DNA of 64,000 bases, from positions 434,001 through 498,000 of the forward strand of contig NZ_SDEA01000001.1 in assembly GCF_004522155.1 (NCBI RefSeq). Direction: 5' to 3'. A model generated the notes under the pieces. The model was not told the origin of the DNA and did not search any database. It worked only from the letters and a program-made list of their open reading frames with translations. The translations under genes were made by a program, and so were the position numbers. Origin of the DNA: Paracoccus luteus. Lineage in GTDB: Bacteria; Pseudomonadota; Alphaproteobacteria; Rhodobacterales; Rhodobacteraceae. Below, piece after piece: positions 1 to 7,742 of the stretch (the first letter of the stretch is position 1; every line of letters starts with the position of its first letter).

Positions 1-1369
1 CGTGCTTGCCGCCGTCCTGCGCCAGCTTGCGGCCGACCAGGTCCAGCGCCTGGATGCCGTTCGCGCCCTCATAGATCATGGCGATGCGGGCGTCGCGCAC
101 GAACTGCGACATGCCCCATTCCTCGATATAGCCGTGGCCGCCGAAGACCTGCTGGGCCTGCACCGCGCCCTCGAACCCCTTGTCGGTCAGGAAGCCCTTG
201 ATGACCGGGGTCAGCAGCGACACCAGCCCCTCGGCCGCGGCGTCGCCGTTGTGGCCGCGGTCGATCATGTGCGCCCCCCAGAAGGCCAGCGCCCGCGCGC
301 CCTCCAGAAAGGACCGCTGGTCCATCAGGTTGCGGCGGATGTCGGGGTGGACGATGATCGGATCGGCGGGGCCTGCGGGGTTTTCCGTCCCCGTCACCGC
401 GCGGCCCTGCAGCCGGTCGCGGGCATAGGCGACGGCGTTCTGATAGGCCGCCTCGGCCACGGCATAGCCCTGCAGGCCGACGCCCAGCCGCGCCTCGTTC
501 ATCATGGTGAACATGGCGCGCATGCCCTTGTGCAGGTCGCCCAGCAGCCAGCCGCGCGCGCCGTCAAAGTTCATCACGCAGGTGGCATTGCCGTGGATGC
601 CCATCTTTTCCTCGATCTTGCCGACCGAGACGGGCTGGCGCTCGCCCACCGCGCCGTCTTCGTTCACCAGAAACTTGGGCACGATGAACAGGCTGATGCC
701 CTTGGTCCCCTCGCCCCCGCCGGGGGCCTTGGCCAGCACCAGATGGATGACGTTGTCGGCCATGTCGTGATCGCCGGCCGAGATGAAGATCTTTTGCCCG
801 GTGATCAGATAGCTGCCGTCGTCCTGCGGTTCCGCACGCGTCCGCAGCAGGCCCAGGTCGGTCCCGCAATGCGGTTCGGTCAGGTTCATCGTGCCGGTCC
901 AGTCGCAGGACACCATCTTGGGCAGATAGGTCGCCTTCTGCGCGTCGGTGCCGTGGGCGTGGATGGCCGAATAGGCGCCGTGGGTCAGTCCCTGATACAT
1001 GTTGAAGGCCATGTTGGCCGACACGAAGATTTCCCCCGTCGCCAGCCCCAGCACATAGGGCATGCCCTGACCGCCATAGGCGGGATCGCAGTCCAGCCCC
1101 GTCCAGCCGCCGTCCTTGACCGCCTCGAACGCGGCCTTGAACCCTTGCGGCGTGCGCACGACGCCGTTTTCCAGCACGCAGCCCTGCTGGTCGCCGACAA
1201 GGTTCAGCGGCGCCAGCACGTCGCTGGCAAGCTGCCCCGCCGCGTCCAGGATCGCCTGGGTAAAGCTGGCGTCCAGGTCTTCGTGTCCGGGCAGGCCGGA
1301 TTGCGCGACGTTCAGCACGTCGTGCAGCAGAAACTGCATGTCGCGGACGGGGGCGTGATAGACGGTCAT
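1..1369 (-). CDS. Acyl-CoA dehydrogenase (C-terminus cut by window edge)
   Basis: Reads [13 protein letters not shown] from the start; 456 codons are present and the C-terminus lies outside the window. The order is that of the large (about 590 aa) acyl-CoA dehydrogenases with an extra C-terminal domain: a helical N-terminal part, then the FAD/substrate motif [15 protein letters not shown] near residue 155, then [13 protein letters not shown]. The family oxidises acyl-CoA to trans-2-enoyl-CoA and passes electrons to ETF. It starts 16 nt after a MerR gene on the same strand, so the two are probably co-transcribed as a beta-oxidation or branched-chain acyl-CoA operon. The chain-length preference cannot be read from the sequence. 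Confidence 0.93.
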   Translation of the reverse strand, partial: MTVYHAPVRDMQFLLHDVLNVAQSGLPGHEDLDASFTQAILDAAGQLASDVLAPLNLVGDQQGCVLENGVVRTPQGFKAAFEAVKDGGWTGLDCDPAYGGQGMPYVLGLATGEIFVSANMAFNMYQGLTHGAYSAIHAHGTDAQKATYLPKMVSCDWTGTMNLTEPHCGTDLGLLRTRAEPQDDGSYLITGQKIFISAGDHDMADNVIHLVLAKAPGGGEGTKGISLFIVPKFLVNEDGAVGERQPVSVGKIEEKMGIHGNATCVMNFDGARGWLLGDLHKGMRAMFTMMNEARLGVGLQGYAVAEAAYQNAVAYARDRLQGRAVTGTENPAGPADPIIVHPDIRRNLMDQRSFLEGARALAFWGAHMIDRGHNGDAAAEGLVSLLTPVIKGFLTDKGFEGAVQAQQVFGGHGYIEEWGMSQFVRDARIAMIYEGANGIQALDLVGRKLAQDGGKH

Positions 1370-1385
1370 GGTCGGTCCTGTCTGG

Positions 1386-1787
1386 TCAGCGGATGGGGGT
1401 CGCGGCGGGGGGCAGCGCGTCCAGCCGCGCCTGCGCCTCGTCGATGTGGGATTGCAGGTCGGTGATGGCCAGCGCCAGCTCGTCGTGCTGGCGGCGCATG
1501 TGGTCCAGATGGCCGCGCGCGGTGGCCAGCGTCCGCGCGATCTGGTCGCGGTTCTGCGCGCCGGGCACATACAGGTCGAGAAGCTGGCGGATCTCCTCGA
1601 GCGAAAAGCCGAAGCGCTTGCCGCGCAGAATCAGCACCAGCCGGCCGCGGTCGCGGCGGTCATACAGGCGGTGCTGGCCGCGGCGTTCGGGAAACAGCAT
1701 CTCGCGCGATTCATAGAACCGCAGCGCGCGCGGGGTGACGCCGTAGCGATCGCACATCTGGCGGATGGTCAGCAGCTCGTCGGTCAT
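1386..1787 (-). CDS. MerR-family transcriptional regulator (first of a pair)
   Basis: 133 aa. The winged-helix MerR N-terminus is clear: [20 protein letters not shown] at residues 6-25, then a wing with [16 protein letters not shown] coiled coil follows (about 75-125) for dimerisation. No cysteine metal site is present, so it is not a metal sensor. The start is supported by GAGAGGAGG 8 nt upstream. It lies directly before the acyl-CoA dehydrogenase and after a second MerR gene. This arrangement is usual for regulators of fatty-acid or branched-chain acid breakdown in Proteobacteria (LiuR-like). The effector, probably an acyl-CoA, is an inference. Confidence 0.88.
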   Translation of the reverse strand: MTDELLTIRQMCDRYGVTPRALRFYESREMLFPERRGQHRLYDRRDRGRLVLILRGKRFGFSLEEIRQLLDLYVPGAQNRDQIARTLATARGHLDHMRRQHDELALAITDLQSHIDEAQARLDALPPAATPIR

Positions 1788-1835
1788 CCGCAGCGCCTCC
1801 TCTCGCCCGGTGGTGACCTTTCATATAGCGCAAGG

Positions 1836-1861
1836 TTGACGTTCGCGTAAACGAAACGTCA
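1836..1861. promoter_or_regulatory. Candidate MerR operator upstream of the first MerR gene
   Basis: TTGACG-TTCG-CGTAAA (1836-1851) forms an imperfect 16-bp palindrome. It overlaps TGACGTT (1837-1843) and AACGTCA (1855-1861), which are exact inverted copies 11 bp apart. The site lies 50-75 bp upstream of the MerR start at 1787, where a MerR autoregulatory site is expected. Confidence 0.5.
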
Positions 1862-1888
1862 CGTCATCCGGGCGCGCCCCCCGCGCAG

Positions 1889-2272
1889 TCAGGCGGGCAT
1901 GTCGGCCAGCAGCGCCGCGGTGTCGTCGCGCAGCGACTTCAGGTCGGCCATCGCGGCCTCGACCTCATCCCGCTGGCGGGCCAGCACCTGCAGCTGCCGG
2001 TCGGCCAGATCCAGCCAGACGCGATATTGCTCGCTCGTGCCCTTCTGCTCATAGATTTCCAGCCACTGGCGGATATCCTCAAGCGAGAAGCCGAAGCGGC
2101 GTCCGCGCATGATCAGCTTCATCCGCGCGACCTCGCGCGGGCCATAGTGGCGCGAGCGGCCGTCGCGCCGGGGGCTGAGCAGCTCGATATATTCATAGTA
2201 ACGCAGCGTGCGGGGGGTCACGTCAAAGCGTGCGCACATTTCCTTGAAGCTGATATAGGTTCCGTCGCCCAT
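1889..2272 (-). CDS. MerR-family transcriptional regulator (second of a pair)
   Basis: 127 aa, with the same architecture as its neighbour: HTH at residues 8-27 (FKEMCARFDVTPRTLRYYEY), wing (SPRRDGRSRHYGPREV), then a C-terminal coiled coil. The two proteins share the MRGRRFGFSLEDIRQ / [15 protein letters not shown] segment, so they are paralogues from a tandem duplication. GGGAGGG lies 7 nt before the ATG. About 100 bp separate it from the downstream MerR gene, enough for a separate promoter. It is probably a regulator of acyl-CoA metabolism; there is no evidence for a specific ligand. Confidence 0.87.
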   Translation of the reverse strand: MGDGTYISFKEMCARFDVTPRTLRYYEYIELLSPRRDGRSRHYGPREVARMKLIMRGRRFGFSLEDIRQWLEIYEQKGTSEQYRVWLDLADRQLQVLARQRDEVEAAMADLKSLRDDTAALLADMPA

Positions 2273-2291
2273 CGCGCGCCCTCCCTGACAG

Positions 2292-2313
2292 TTTGACGCT
2301 AGATCAACGTAAG
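2292..2313. promoter_or_regulatory. Candidate operator upstream of the second MerR gene
   Basis: TTGACG (2293-2298) and CGTAAG (2308-2313) repeat the half-sites seen at 1836-1851, but with a 9-nt spacer. An inner TTGA-N7-TCAA palindrome spans 2293-2307. The site is 20-40 bp upstream of the MerR ATG at 2272. Confidence 0.4.
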
Positions 2314-2405
2314 GGCGACCTCAACCAACTGCGTCCCGGCGCTTGCCGCCGATGCGGGCGCAGGGCAGACACGGGCGGATGGACGCGCAGGACGGGGCGG
2401 GACGG

Positions 2406-2894
2406 ATGCAGGATGACGACGCAGTCGCGCCACGCGCGGGCGCAGCAGGGGACGCGGGTCCCGAAATCGGGCCGGACGCAGACCAGCGGCTGGCGCTGGC
2501 GCGGCAGTTCCTGGAACAGATCCCCCATGCCCGCGCACTGGGCATGGTCGTGACCGCGCTGGGCGCCGGCCGGGCCGAGATCGCGATGAAGTGGCGGCCC
2601 GAGTTCGTCGGCGACCCGCGCACCGGCGTCCTGCATGGCGGCGTGGTGTCGGCGCTGATGGACACCTGCTGCGGGGCGGCGGTCATGGCCGACGACAGCG
2701 GGCCGCGCAGCACCGCGACCATCGACCTGCGGATCGACTATATGCGCGCGGCCAAGCCCGGGCAGGACATCCGGGCGCGGGCCGAATGTTTCCACATCAC
2801 GCGCTCCGTGGCCTTCGTGCGCGCGTCGGCGCTGGACGACGACGACGGCAACCCCGTCGCGACCGCGACCGGCGCCTTCACCGTGGAGCGTTGA
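2406..2894 (+). CDS. PaaI-family hotdog thioesterase (first of a pair)
   Basis: 162 aa from the ATG at 2406; in-frame ATGs at 2379 and 2343 would add Asp/Gly/Arg-rich residues that look unstructured. The hotdog fold shows the PaaI active-site segment GVLHGGVVSALMDTCCG, with the helix-start acid (D) in MDTCCG. Members hydrolyse acyl- or aryl-CoA thioesters, for example stalled phenylacetyl-CoA catabolites. The stop is followed after 1 nt by the ATG of a second thioesterase, so the two are translationally coupled. The substrate is unknown. Confidence 0.85.
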   Translation: MQDDDAVAPRAGAAGDAGPEIGPDADQRLALARQFLEQIPHARALGMVVTALGAGRAEIAMKWRPEFVGDPRTGVLHGGVVSALMDTCCGAAVMADDSGPRSTATIDLRIDYMRAAKPGQDIRARAECFHITRSVAFVRASALDDDDGNPVATATGAFTVER

Positions 2895-2895
2895 G

Positions 2896-3396
2896 ATGGC
2901 CGACCGCAACGAACCGCTGGCGCAGGTGAAATCGCGCCGCGACACGGCGCTGGCGACGCTGGTCGGGGGCGTGCCCTATATCGCCTGGCTGGGCGTCAGG
3001 TTCGACCGGCGCGGGGACGAGCTGACGGCCGTCCTGCCGTTCGCCGACCGGCTGATCGGAAACCCGATGCTGCCCGCGCTGCACGGCGGGGTCACCGCCG
3101 CGTTCCTTGAGGTTTCGGCGATCGTCGGGCTGACCTGGACGGCGCTGTGGGACGACATGGAGGCCGGGCGCATCGCCCCCGACGTGGCGCGGCCCGACAG
3201 CCTGCCGCGGCTGCCCAAGACCATCGACTTTACCGTCGATTACCTGCGGTCGGGCCTGCCGCGCGACAGCTATGCTCGGTCGCGCATCTTGCGGCTGGGC
3301 CGCCGCTATGCCAGCGTCCAGGTCGAGGCGTGGCAGGACAACCGGGACCGGCCTTTTGCGCAGGCAACCGGGCATTTCCTGATGCCGCAGGGCTGA
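2896..3396 (+). CDS. PaaI-family hotdog thioesterase (second of a pair)
   Basis: 166 aa. The hotdog core has MLPALHGGVTAAFLEVSAI at the active-site turn, where E replaces the D of its neighbour; both occur in the family. A conserved DFTVDYLRSG strand follows. It sits between the first thioesterase (1-nt gap) and a MATE exporter (1-nt gap), so the three genes form one tightly packed operon. The two thioesterases may form a heteromer or differ in substrate; the sequence does not decide this. Confidence 0.85.
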   Translation: MADRNEPLAQVKSRRDTALATLVGGVPYIAWLGVRFDRRGDELTAVLPFADRLIGNPMLPALHGGVTAAFLEVSAIVGLTWTALWDDMEAGRIAPDVARPDSLPRLPKTIDFTVDYLRSGLPRDSYARSRILRLGRRYASVQVEAWQDNRDRPFAQATGHFLMPQG

Positions 3397-3397
3397 C

Positions 3398-4717
3398 GTG
3401 GCCGCCCCCGAGGCGCCCCTGACCCATCGGCGCGTGCTGGCCATCGCGCTGCCCATCGTGCTGTCGAATGCAACCATTCCCCTGCTGGGGGCGGTGGACA
3501 CGGGCGTCGTGGGCCAGCTGGGGCAGGCCGCGCCCATCGGAGCGGTCGGCATCGGGGCGGTGATCCTCGCGTCGGTCTATTGGGTGTTCGGGTTCCTGCG
3601 GATGGGCACCTCGGGGCTGGTCGCGCAAAGCCACGGGGCGGGGCGGGCGGGCGAAAGCGGGGCGCATCTGGTCCGCGCGCTGGCCATCGCGCTGGCCGTG
3701 GGCATGGCCTATGTCGCGGTGCAGGGCCCGCTGACGGCGGCCGCGTTCCGGCTGGCCCCGGCCTCGGCCGAGGTCGAGGCGCTGGCGCGCCAGTATCTGG
3801 CGATCCGCATCTGGGGCGCGCCAGCGACGATCGGGATGTATGCGCTGACCGGCTGGATGATCGCCACGGAACGCACGCGCGCGATCCTGGCCGTGCAGAT
3901 GCTGATCAACGTCGTCAACATCGTCCTGGACCTGTGGTTCGTGCTGGGCCTGGGCTGGGGGGTGCGCGGGGTCGCCGCCGCCACGCTGATCGCCGAGACG
4001 GCGGGCTTTGCGCTGGCGCTGTGGATCGCCCGCGGCGCGCTGACGGCCGGGCTGGCGCAGGCGGGGCTGTTCGCGCGCGACCGGCTGGCGCAGCTGGGCC
4101 GGGTCAACGGCGACATCATGATCCGGTCGGTCCTGCTGCAGGGGTCGTTCACCACCTTCATCTTTTTCGGCGCGGCGCAGGGTGACGTCACGCTGGCCGC
4201 CAACCAGGTGCTGATGCAGTTTCTGGAAATCACCGCCTATGCGCTTGACGGGTTTGCGTTTTCGGCCGAGGCGCTGGTCGGGCAGGCGGTCGGCGCCCGG
4301 CGCCCCGCGCTGGTCAGGCGCGCGGCCGTGCTGACGGCGCAATGGGGCGTCGGCGGCGCGGTCGCGCTGGGGCTGCTGTTCGCGGCGGGCGGGGGCGCGG
4401 TGATCGACCTGCTGACCACCTCGGCCCCGGTGCGCGAGATGGCGCGCGAGTTCCTGCCATGGCTGGCCTTTGCGCCGGTGATCGGCGTCGCAAGCTGGAT
4501 GTTCGACGGCATCTTCATCGGCGCGACCCGCACGGCCGAGATGCGGCGCGCGATGATCCAGTCGGTCGCGGTTTATGCGGTGGCGCTGGCCGTCCTGCCG
4601 CAGATCTGGGGCAACCACGGGCTGTGGGCGGCGCTGATGGTGCTGAACGCGACGCGGGGCCTGACGATGGCGCGGCTGTATCCGCGGGCCGAGGCGGCGG
4701 CGCGCGCCCCCGGCTGA
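3398..4717 (+). CDS. MATE-family multidrug/sodium antiporter
   Basis: 439 aa with about twelve hydrophobic segments and the DinF/NorM-like start RVLAIALPIVLSNATIPLLGAVDTGVVGQLG, including the conserved VDT-GxLG motif of transmembrane helix 1. The family exports cationic drugs or metabolites in exchange for H+ or Na+ across the inner membrane. The GTG start lies 1 nt after the upstream stop codon and reads MAAPEAPLTHRR. Coupling to two acyl-CoA thioesterases could mean export of a released acid or toxic intermediate, which is inference. Confidence 0.9.
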   Translation: MAAPEAPLTHRRVLAIALPIVLSNATIPLLGAVDTGVVGQLGQAAPIGAVGIGAVILASVYWVFGFLRMGTSGLVAQSHGAGRAGESGAHLVRALAIALAVGMAYVAVQGPLTAAAFRLAPASAEVEALARQYLAIRIWGAPATIGMYALTGWMIATERTRAILAVQMLINVVNIVLDLWFVLGLGWGVRGVAAATLIAETAGFALALWIARGALTAGLAQAGLFARDRLAQLGRVNGDIMIRSVLLQGSFTTFIFFGAAQGDVTLAANQVLMQFLEITAYALDGFAFSAEALVGQAVGARRPALVRRAAVLTAQWGVGGAVALGLLFAAGGGAVIDLLTTSAPVREMAREFLPWLAFAPVIGVASWMFDGIFIGATRTAEMRRAMIQSVAVYAVALAVLPQIWGNHGLWAALMVLNATRGLTMARLYPRAEAAARAPG

Positions 4718-4736
4718 GGGCGCGCGGGCGCAGGCA

Positions 4737-5051
4737 TCAGGTCTCGTCGACGACCTGGCGGCGCGCTTCGGTGCGCAGCTCGTCCATCTTGGCGCGGATC
4801 GTCGCCTCGTCGGACTTGCCCGACAGGTCCGCGACCAGCTTGCGCAGCACGTCGCCGTCGCCCGGCTCTTCGAAGTCCGACGTCACGACGGTCAGCGCAT
4901 AGGTCCGCGCCTCGTCGCCCGACTTGCCCAAAAGGCCCGCCGCCCATTCCCCCAGCAGCCGGTTGCGCCGCGCCTCGGCCTTGAAACGCAGGTCGGCGTC
5001 GTGGGCGAACTTCGCCTCGTAAGAGCGTTCGCGGTCGTCAAAGGTGGTCAT
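4737..5051 (-). CDS. F1-ATPase inhibitor, zeta subunit (DUF1476)
   Basis: 104 aa starting [18 protein letters not shown], the full length of the alphaproteobacterial zeta subunit first characterised in Paracoccus denitrificans. The basic, helical N-terminal segment (residues 1-20) is the inhibitory region that enters the F1 catalytic interface and blocks ATP hydrolysis. The helical bundle that follows ([16 protein letters not shown]...) anchors it. The start was chosen at 5051; the longer upstream frame is low-complexity and not family-like. It is divergent from purC, the usual neighbour in Rhodobacterales. Stops converge with the MATE gene. Confidence 0.9.
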   Translation of the reverse strand: MTTFDDRERSYEAKFAHDADLRFKAEARRNRLLGEWAAGLLGKSGDEARTYALTVVTSDFEEPGDGDVLRKLVADLSGKSDEATIRAKMDELRTEARRQVVDET

Positions 5052-5126
5052 GTCGGCCTCCGTTTCGGTGTGGGCCTGATATGCCCACGGGCCCCCGCTG
5101 CCGCAACCCCGGATTGCCACGGGCTG

Positions 5127-5155
5127 CCGTTCGGGTCTATGGGGGGACCGAACGG
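5127..5155 (+). promoter_or_regulatory. Stem-loop in the purC leader
   Basis: CCGTTCGG (5127-5134) and CCGAACGG (5148-5155) are perfect 8-bp complements around a G-rich 13-nt loop, ending 27 nt before the purC ATG. It is not followed by a T run, so it looks more like an operator or leader structure than a terminator. Confidence 0.4.
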
Positions 5156-5182
5156 ACCCTTGGCCCACGAAAGGCGCAAGAC

Positions 5183-5941
5183 ATGGCCCCACGGCGCAAG
5201 AAAATCTATGAAGGCAAGGCCAAGATCCTGTACGAAGGCACCGAGCCCGGCACCCTCATCCAGTATTTCAAGGACGACGCCACCGCCTTCAACGCCCAGA
5301 AAAAGGCGGTGGTGGACGGCAAGGGCGTGCTGAACAACCGCCTGTCCGAGTTCTTCATGCAGGGGCTGACCAACATCGGCGTGCCCAACCACTTCATCCG
5401 CCGGATCAACATGCGCGAGCAGCTGATCCGCCAGGTCGAGATCATCCCGCTTGAGGTGATCGTGCGCAACTTCGCCGCCGGCTCGATTTCCAAGCGGCTG
5501 GGGCTGGAGGAGGGGACGGCGCTGCCGCGGCCCATCGTCGAATACAGTTATAAGAACGACGAGCTGGGCGACCCGATGGTGTCCGAGGAATACGTCATCG
5601 CCTTCGGTTGGGCGTCCCAGCAGGATCTGGACGACGTCGTCAGCCTGGCGCTGCGCGTCAACGATTTCCTGTCGGGCGTGTTCTATGGCGTCGGCATCAA
5701 GCTGATCGATTTCAAGATCGAGATCGGGCGCATCTGGGACGGCGATTTCATGCGGCTGATCGTCGCCGACGAGATCAGCCCCGACAGCTGCCGCCTGTGG
5801 GACGTCAAGACCGGGCAAAAGCTGGACAAGGACGTGTTCCGCCGCGACCTGGGCAACCTGACCGATGCCTATACCGAGGTGGCGCGCCGGCTGGGCGTCA
5901 TGCCCGCAGCCCCCGTCGCCAAGCCCACGCTGATCAACTGA
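5183..5941 (+). CDS. purC: Phosphoribosylaminoimidazole-succinocarboxamide synthase
   Basis: 252 aa. SAICAR synthetase joins CAIR and aspartate using ATP in purine synthesis. Family motifs are present: [13 protein letters not shown] at the N-terminus (ATP site), [14 protein letters not shown] in the middle, and [13 protein letters not shown] and [12 protein letters not shown] toward the C-terminus. The ATG at 5183 follows GAAAGGCGCAAGAC. purS follows after 19 nt. The gene is divergent from the zeta-subunit gene across a 131-bp region that carries a stem-loop. Confidence 0.97.
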   Translation: MAPRRKKIYEGKAKILYEGTEPGTLIQYFKDDATAFNAQKKAVVDGKGVLNNRLSEFFMQGLTNIGVPNHFIRRINMREQLIRQVEIIPLEVIVRNFAAGSISKRLGLEEGTALPRPIVEYSYKNDELGDPMVSEEYVIAFGWASQQDLDDVVSLALRVNDFLSGVFYGVGIKLIDFKIEIGRIWDGDFMRLIVADEISPDSCRLWDVKTGQKLDKDVFRRDLGNLTDAYTEVARRLGVMPAAPVAKPTLIN

Positions 5942-5960
5942 CCCTGCCCGAGGACCGCCG

Positions 5961-6200
5961 ATGAAAGCCCGCGTCACCATCATGCTGAAGAACGGCGTCC
6001 TGGACCCGCAGGGCGAGGCGATCCGCCACGCGCTGGGCAGCCTGGGCTTTCAAGGGGTCGAAGGCGTGCGCCAGGGCAAGGTGATCGAGCTGGACCTGGC
6101 CGCGACCGACGCCGCCGCGGCCGAGGCCGAGGTCGGCCGCATGTGCGAAAAGCTGCTGGCGAACACCGTCATCGAAAGCTGGCGGGTCGAGATCCTGTAA
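5961..6200 (+). CDS. purS: FGAM synthase subunit PurS
   Basis: 79 aa, full length for PurS. It begins MKARVTIMLKNGVLDPQGEA, the diagnostic N-terminus, and ends with CEKLLANTVIESWRVEI. PurS bridges PurL and PurQ in the three-part formylglycinamidine ribonucleotide synthase found outside gamma-proteobacteria. GAGGA lies 6 nt before the ATG. In related genomes purQ normally follows; here a repeat element and a LysR gene follow instead. Confidence 0.95.
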   Translation: MKARVTIMLKNGVLDPQGEAIRHALGSLGFQGVEGVRQGKVIELDLAATDAAAAEAEVGRMCEKLLANTVIESWRVEIL

Positions 6201-6212
6201 GTTGCGGCGGGT

Positions 6213-6254
6213 GCGAGGCTCCGCCTCGCGCTCGGGGATATTTGCAGCCAGAAG
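6213..6254 (+). repeat. Dispersed intergenic repeat, copy 1 (stem-loop plus ATATTTG tail)
   Basis: GCGAGGC-TCC-GCCTCGC (6213-6229, perfect 7-bp stem) is followed by a tail with GGGGATATTTGCAGCCAGAAG (6234-6254). The same layout recurs at 42870-42930, 50292-50338 and 57219-57274. It starts 12 nt after the purS stop and may act as its terminator. Confidence 0.6.
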
Positions 6255-6270
6255 ATGGGGCGGGACGGCG

Positions 6271-7128
6271 ATGATCGACCGGCTCAACATGTTCATGGTG
6301 CTGGCGCGCGAACAGCATTTCGGCCGCGCCGCCGAGGCGCTGGGCATCACCCAGCCATCGCTGTCCTCGGCCATCCGCGCGCTTGAGGACCAGCTGGGCG
6401 TGCAGCTGGTCCGGCGCGGGTCACGCTATGGCGGGCTGACGCCCGAGGGGGAACGGGTGCTGGACTGGGCGCGCCGCATCGTCGGCGACGCCCGCACCAT
6501 GCAGGCCGAGATGCGAGCCCGCCACAAGGGCGTCAGCGGGCGCCTGCGAATCGGCGTGATCCCGACCGCCATGCCGCGCATCGCCGACCTGACCGCGCCC
6601 TTCCTCGCCCGCCATCCCGCCACCGAGGTCACGATCCTGTCGCGGTCCTCGGACGAGATCCGCGACCAGATCGCCGCGCTGGAGCTGGACGCGGGCGTGA
6701 CCTATCTGGACAGCGAGCCGCTGGGCAAGGTCCAGTCCCTGCCGCTGTTCCGCGAGACCTATTGCCTGGTGGACCGGACCCAGCGGGCCGGCCCCGTGGC
6801 CTGGGCCGATGCGGCGACGCGCCCGCTGTGCCTGCTGACCACCGACATGCAGAACCGGCGGATCGTCGCCCGGCATCTGGCCGACGCGGGGGCGCGCGAT
6901 GCGCCGCGGGTCGAATCGAACTCGATGCTGGCGATCCTGTCGCACGTGGCGACGGGCGACTGGGCCGCGGTTCTGCCGCAGGCGCTGGCCGACGGGCTGC
7001 CGCTTCCGGGCGGCGTCCGGTCGCGGCCGCTGACCGGGGCCGAGGGGCACATGGTCGGCCTGATCGTCGCCGCGCGCGAGCCGCACCCGCCGCTGATCCG
7101 GGCGTTGCTGGATGCGGGGGCAGGTTGA
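6271..7128 (+). CDS. LysR-family regulator, probable activator of the formate dehydrogenase operon
   Basis: 285 aa. The N-terminal HTH reads FMVLAREQHFGRAAEALGITQPSLSSAIRALEDQLG (about residues 7-42), followed by a periplasmic-binding-like effector domain (about 90-285). It precedes fdsG in the same direction with a 98-bp gap that holds a perfect inverted repeat, the arrangement of FdsR, a LysR regulator of fds operons in related bacteria. Start MIDRLNMFMV was chosen because the upstream 23 codons lie in the repeat element. Formate as effector is inferred from context. Confidence 0.88.
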   Translation: MIDRLNMFMVLAREQHFGRAAEALGITQPSLSSAIRALEDQLGVQLVRRGSRYGGLTPEGERVLDWARRIVGDARTMQAEMRARHKGVSGRLRIGVIPTAMPRIADLTAPFLARHPATEVTILSRSSDEIRDQIAALELDAGVTYLDSEPLGKVQSLPLFRETYCLVDRTQRAGPVAWADAATRPLCLLTTDMQNRRIVARHLADAGARDAPRVESNSMLAILSHVATGDWAAVLPQALADGLPLPGGVRSRPLTGAEGHMVGLIVAAREPHPPLIRALLDAGAG

Positions 7129-7145
7129 TAGTGTCTGTCTATCGG

Positions 7146-7190
7146 TTGACGGGTCTTTGGGATTGATTTGCCTATCGTTGCAGACATAGG
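7146..7190 (+). promoter_or_regulatory. Promoter/operator region of the fds operon
   Basis: CCTAT (7171-7175) and ATAGG (7186-7190) are perfect inverted repeats with a 10-nt spacer, the size of a LysR box. A TTGACG -35-like hexamer lies at 7146-7151. fdsG starts 36 bp downstream of the repeat. Binding by the LysR protein at 6271-7128 is inferred from position. Confidence 0.5.
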
Positions 7191-7226
7191 ATTTCGCGGA
7201 TCGTCTCGCCCGGAAGTATCCCTGCC

Positions 7227-7742
7227 ATGACCCTTGCGGCCAACACGCCGACCGCCCCGAACAGCCTGCCCGTTTCCGCCCTTGATGCCGACGCGCTGGA
7301 TCGGCTGAACGCCATCCTGGCCCGCCACGCGGGGCGCGAGGGGCCGCTGCTGCCGATCCTGCACGACGTGCAGGCCGAGTTCGGGCTGATCCCCGAGGCC
7401 GCGCAGCCGATCATCGGCAACGCGCTGGGGATGAGCCCGGCCGAGGTTTACGGCGTCGTCAGCTTTTACCACGATTTCCGCGAGCATCCCGCCGGGCGGC
7501 ATGTGCTGCGCCTGTGCCGGGCCGAGGCCTGCCAGTCGATGGGCGCCGACGCGCTGGCCGCGCAGGTGCAGGCGGCGCTGGGACTGGGTTGGCATCAGAC
7601 GACGACCGACGGCCGGCTGACGCTGGAGCCGGTGTTCTGCCTTGGCCTGTGCGCCTGCGGTCCCGCCGCCCAGATGGGCGACCGGCTGGTCGGGCGGGCG
7701 ACGCCCGAGCGGGTCGTGGCCCTTGCCGGGGGGGCGCGCTGA
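7227..7742 (+). CDS. fdsG: NAD-dependent formate dehydrogenase gamma subunit
   Basis: 171 aa, homologous to NuoE of complex I. Four cysteines for a [2Fe-2S] cluster are visible: C97 and C102 (LCRAEACQSMG), then C138 and C142 (VFCLGLCACGP). It passes electrons within the soluble FdsABG formate dehydrogenase, which oxidises formate to CO2 and reduces NAD+ in the cytoplasm. The stop overlaps the fdsB start by one base (TGATG), so the genes are translationally coupled. Confidence 0.95.
   Translation: MTLAANTPTAPNSLPVSALDADALDRLNAILARHAGREGPLLPILHDVQAEFGLIPEAAQPIIGNALGMSPAEVYGVVSFYHDFREHPAGRHVLRLCRAEACQSMGADALAAQVQAALGLGWHQTTTDGRLTLEPVFCLGLCACGPAAQMGDRLVGRATPERVVALAGGAR

Noticed and set aside
2-1465. 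A 487-codon plus-strand frame at the left edge
   Set aside because: Mirror of the acyl-CoA dehydrogenase and first MerR gene; low-complexity Ala/Gln/His content.
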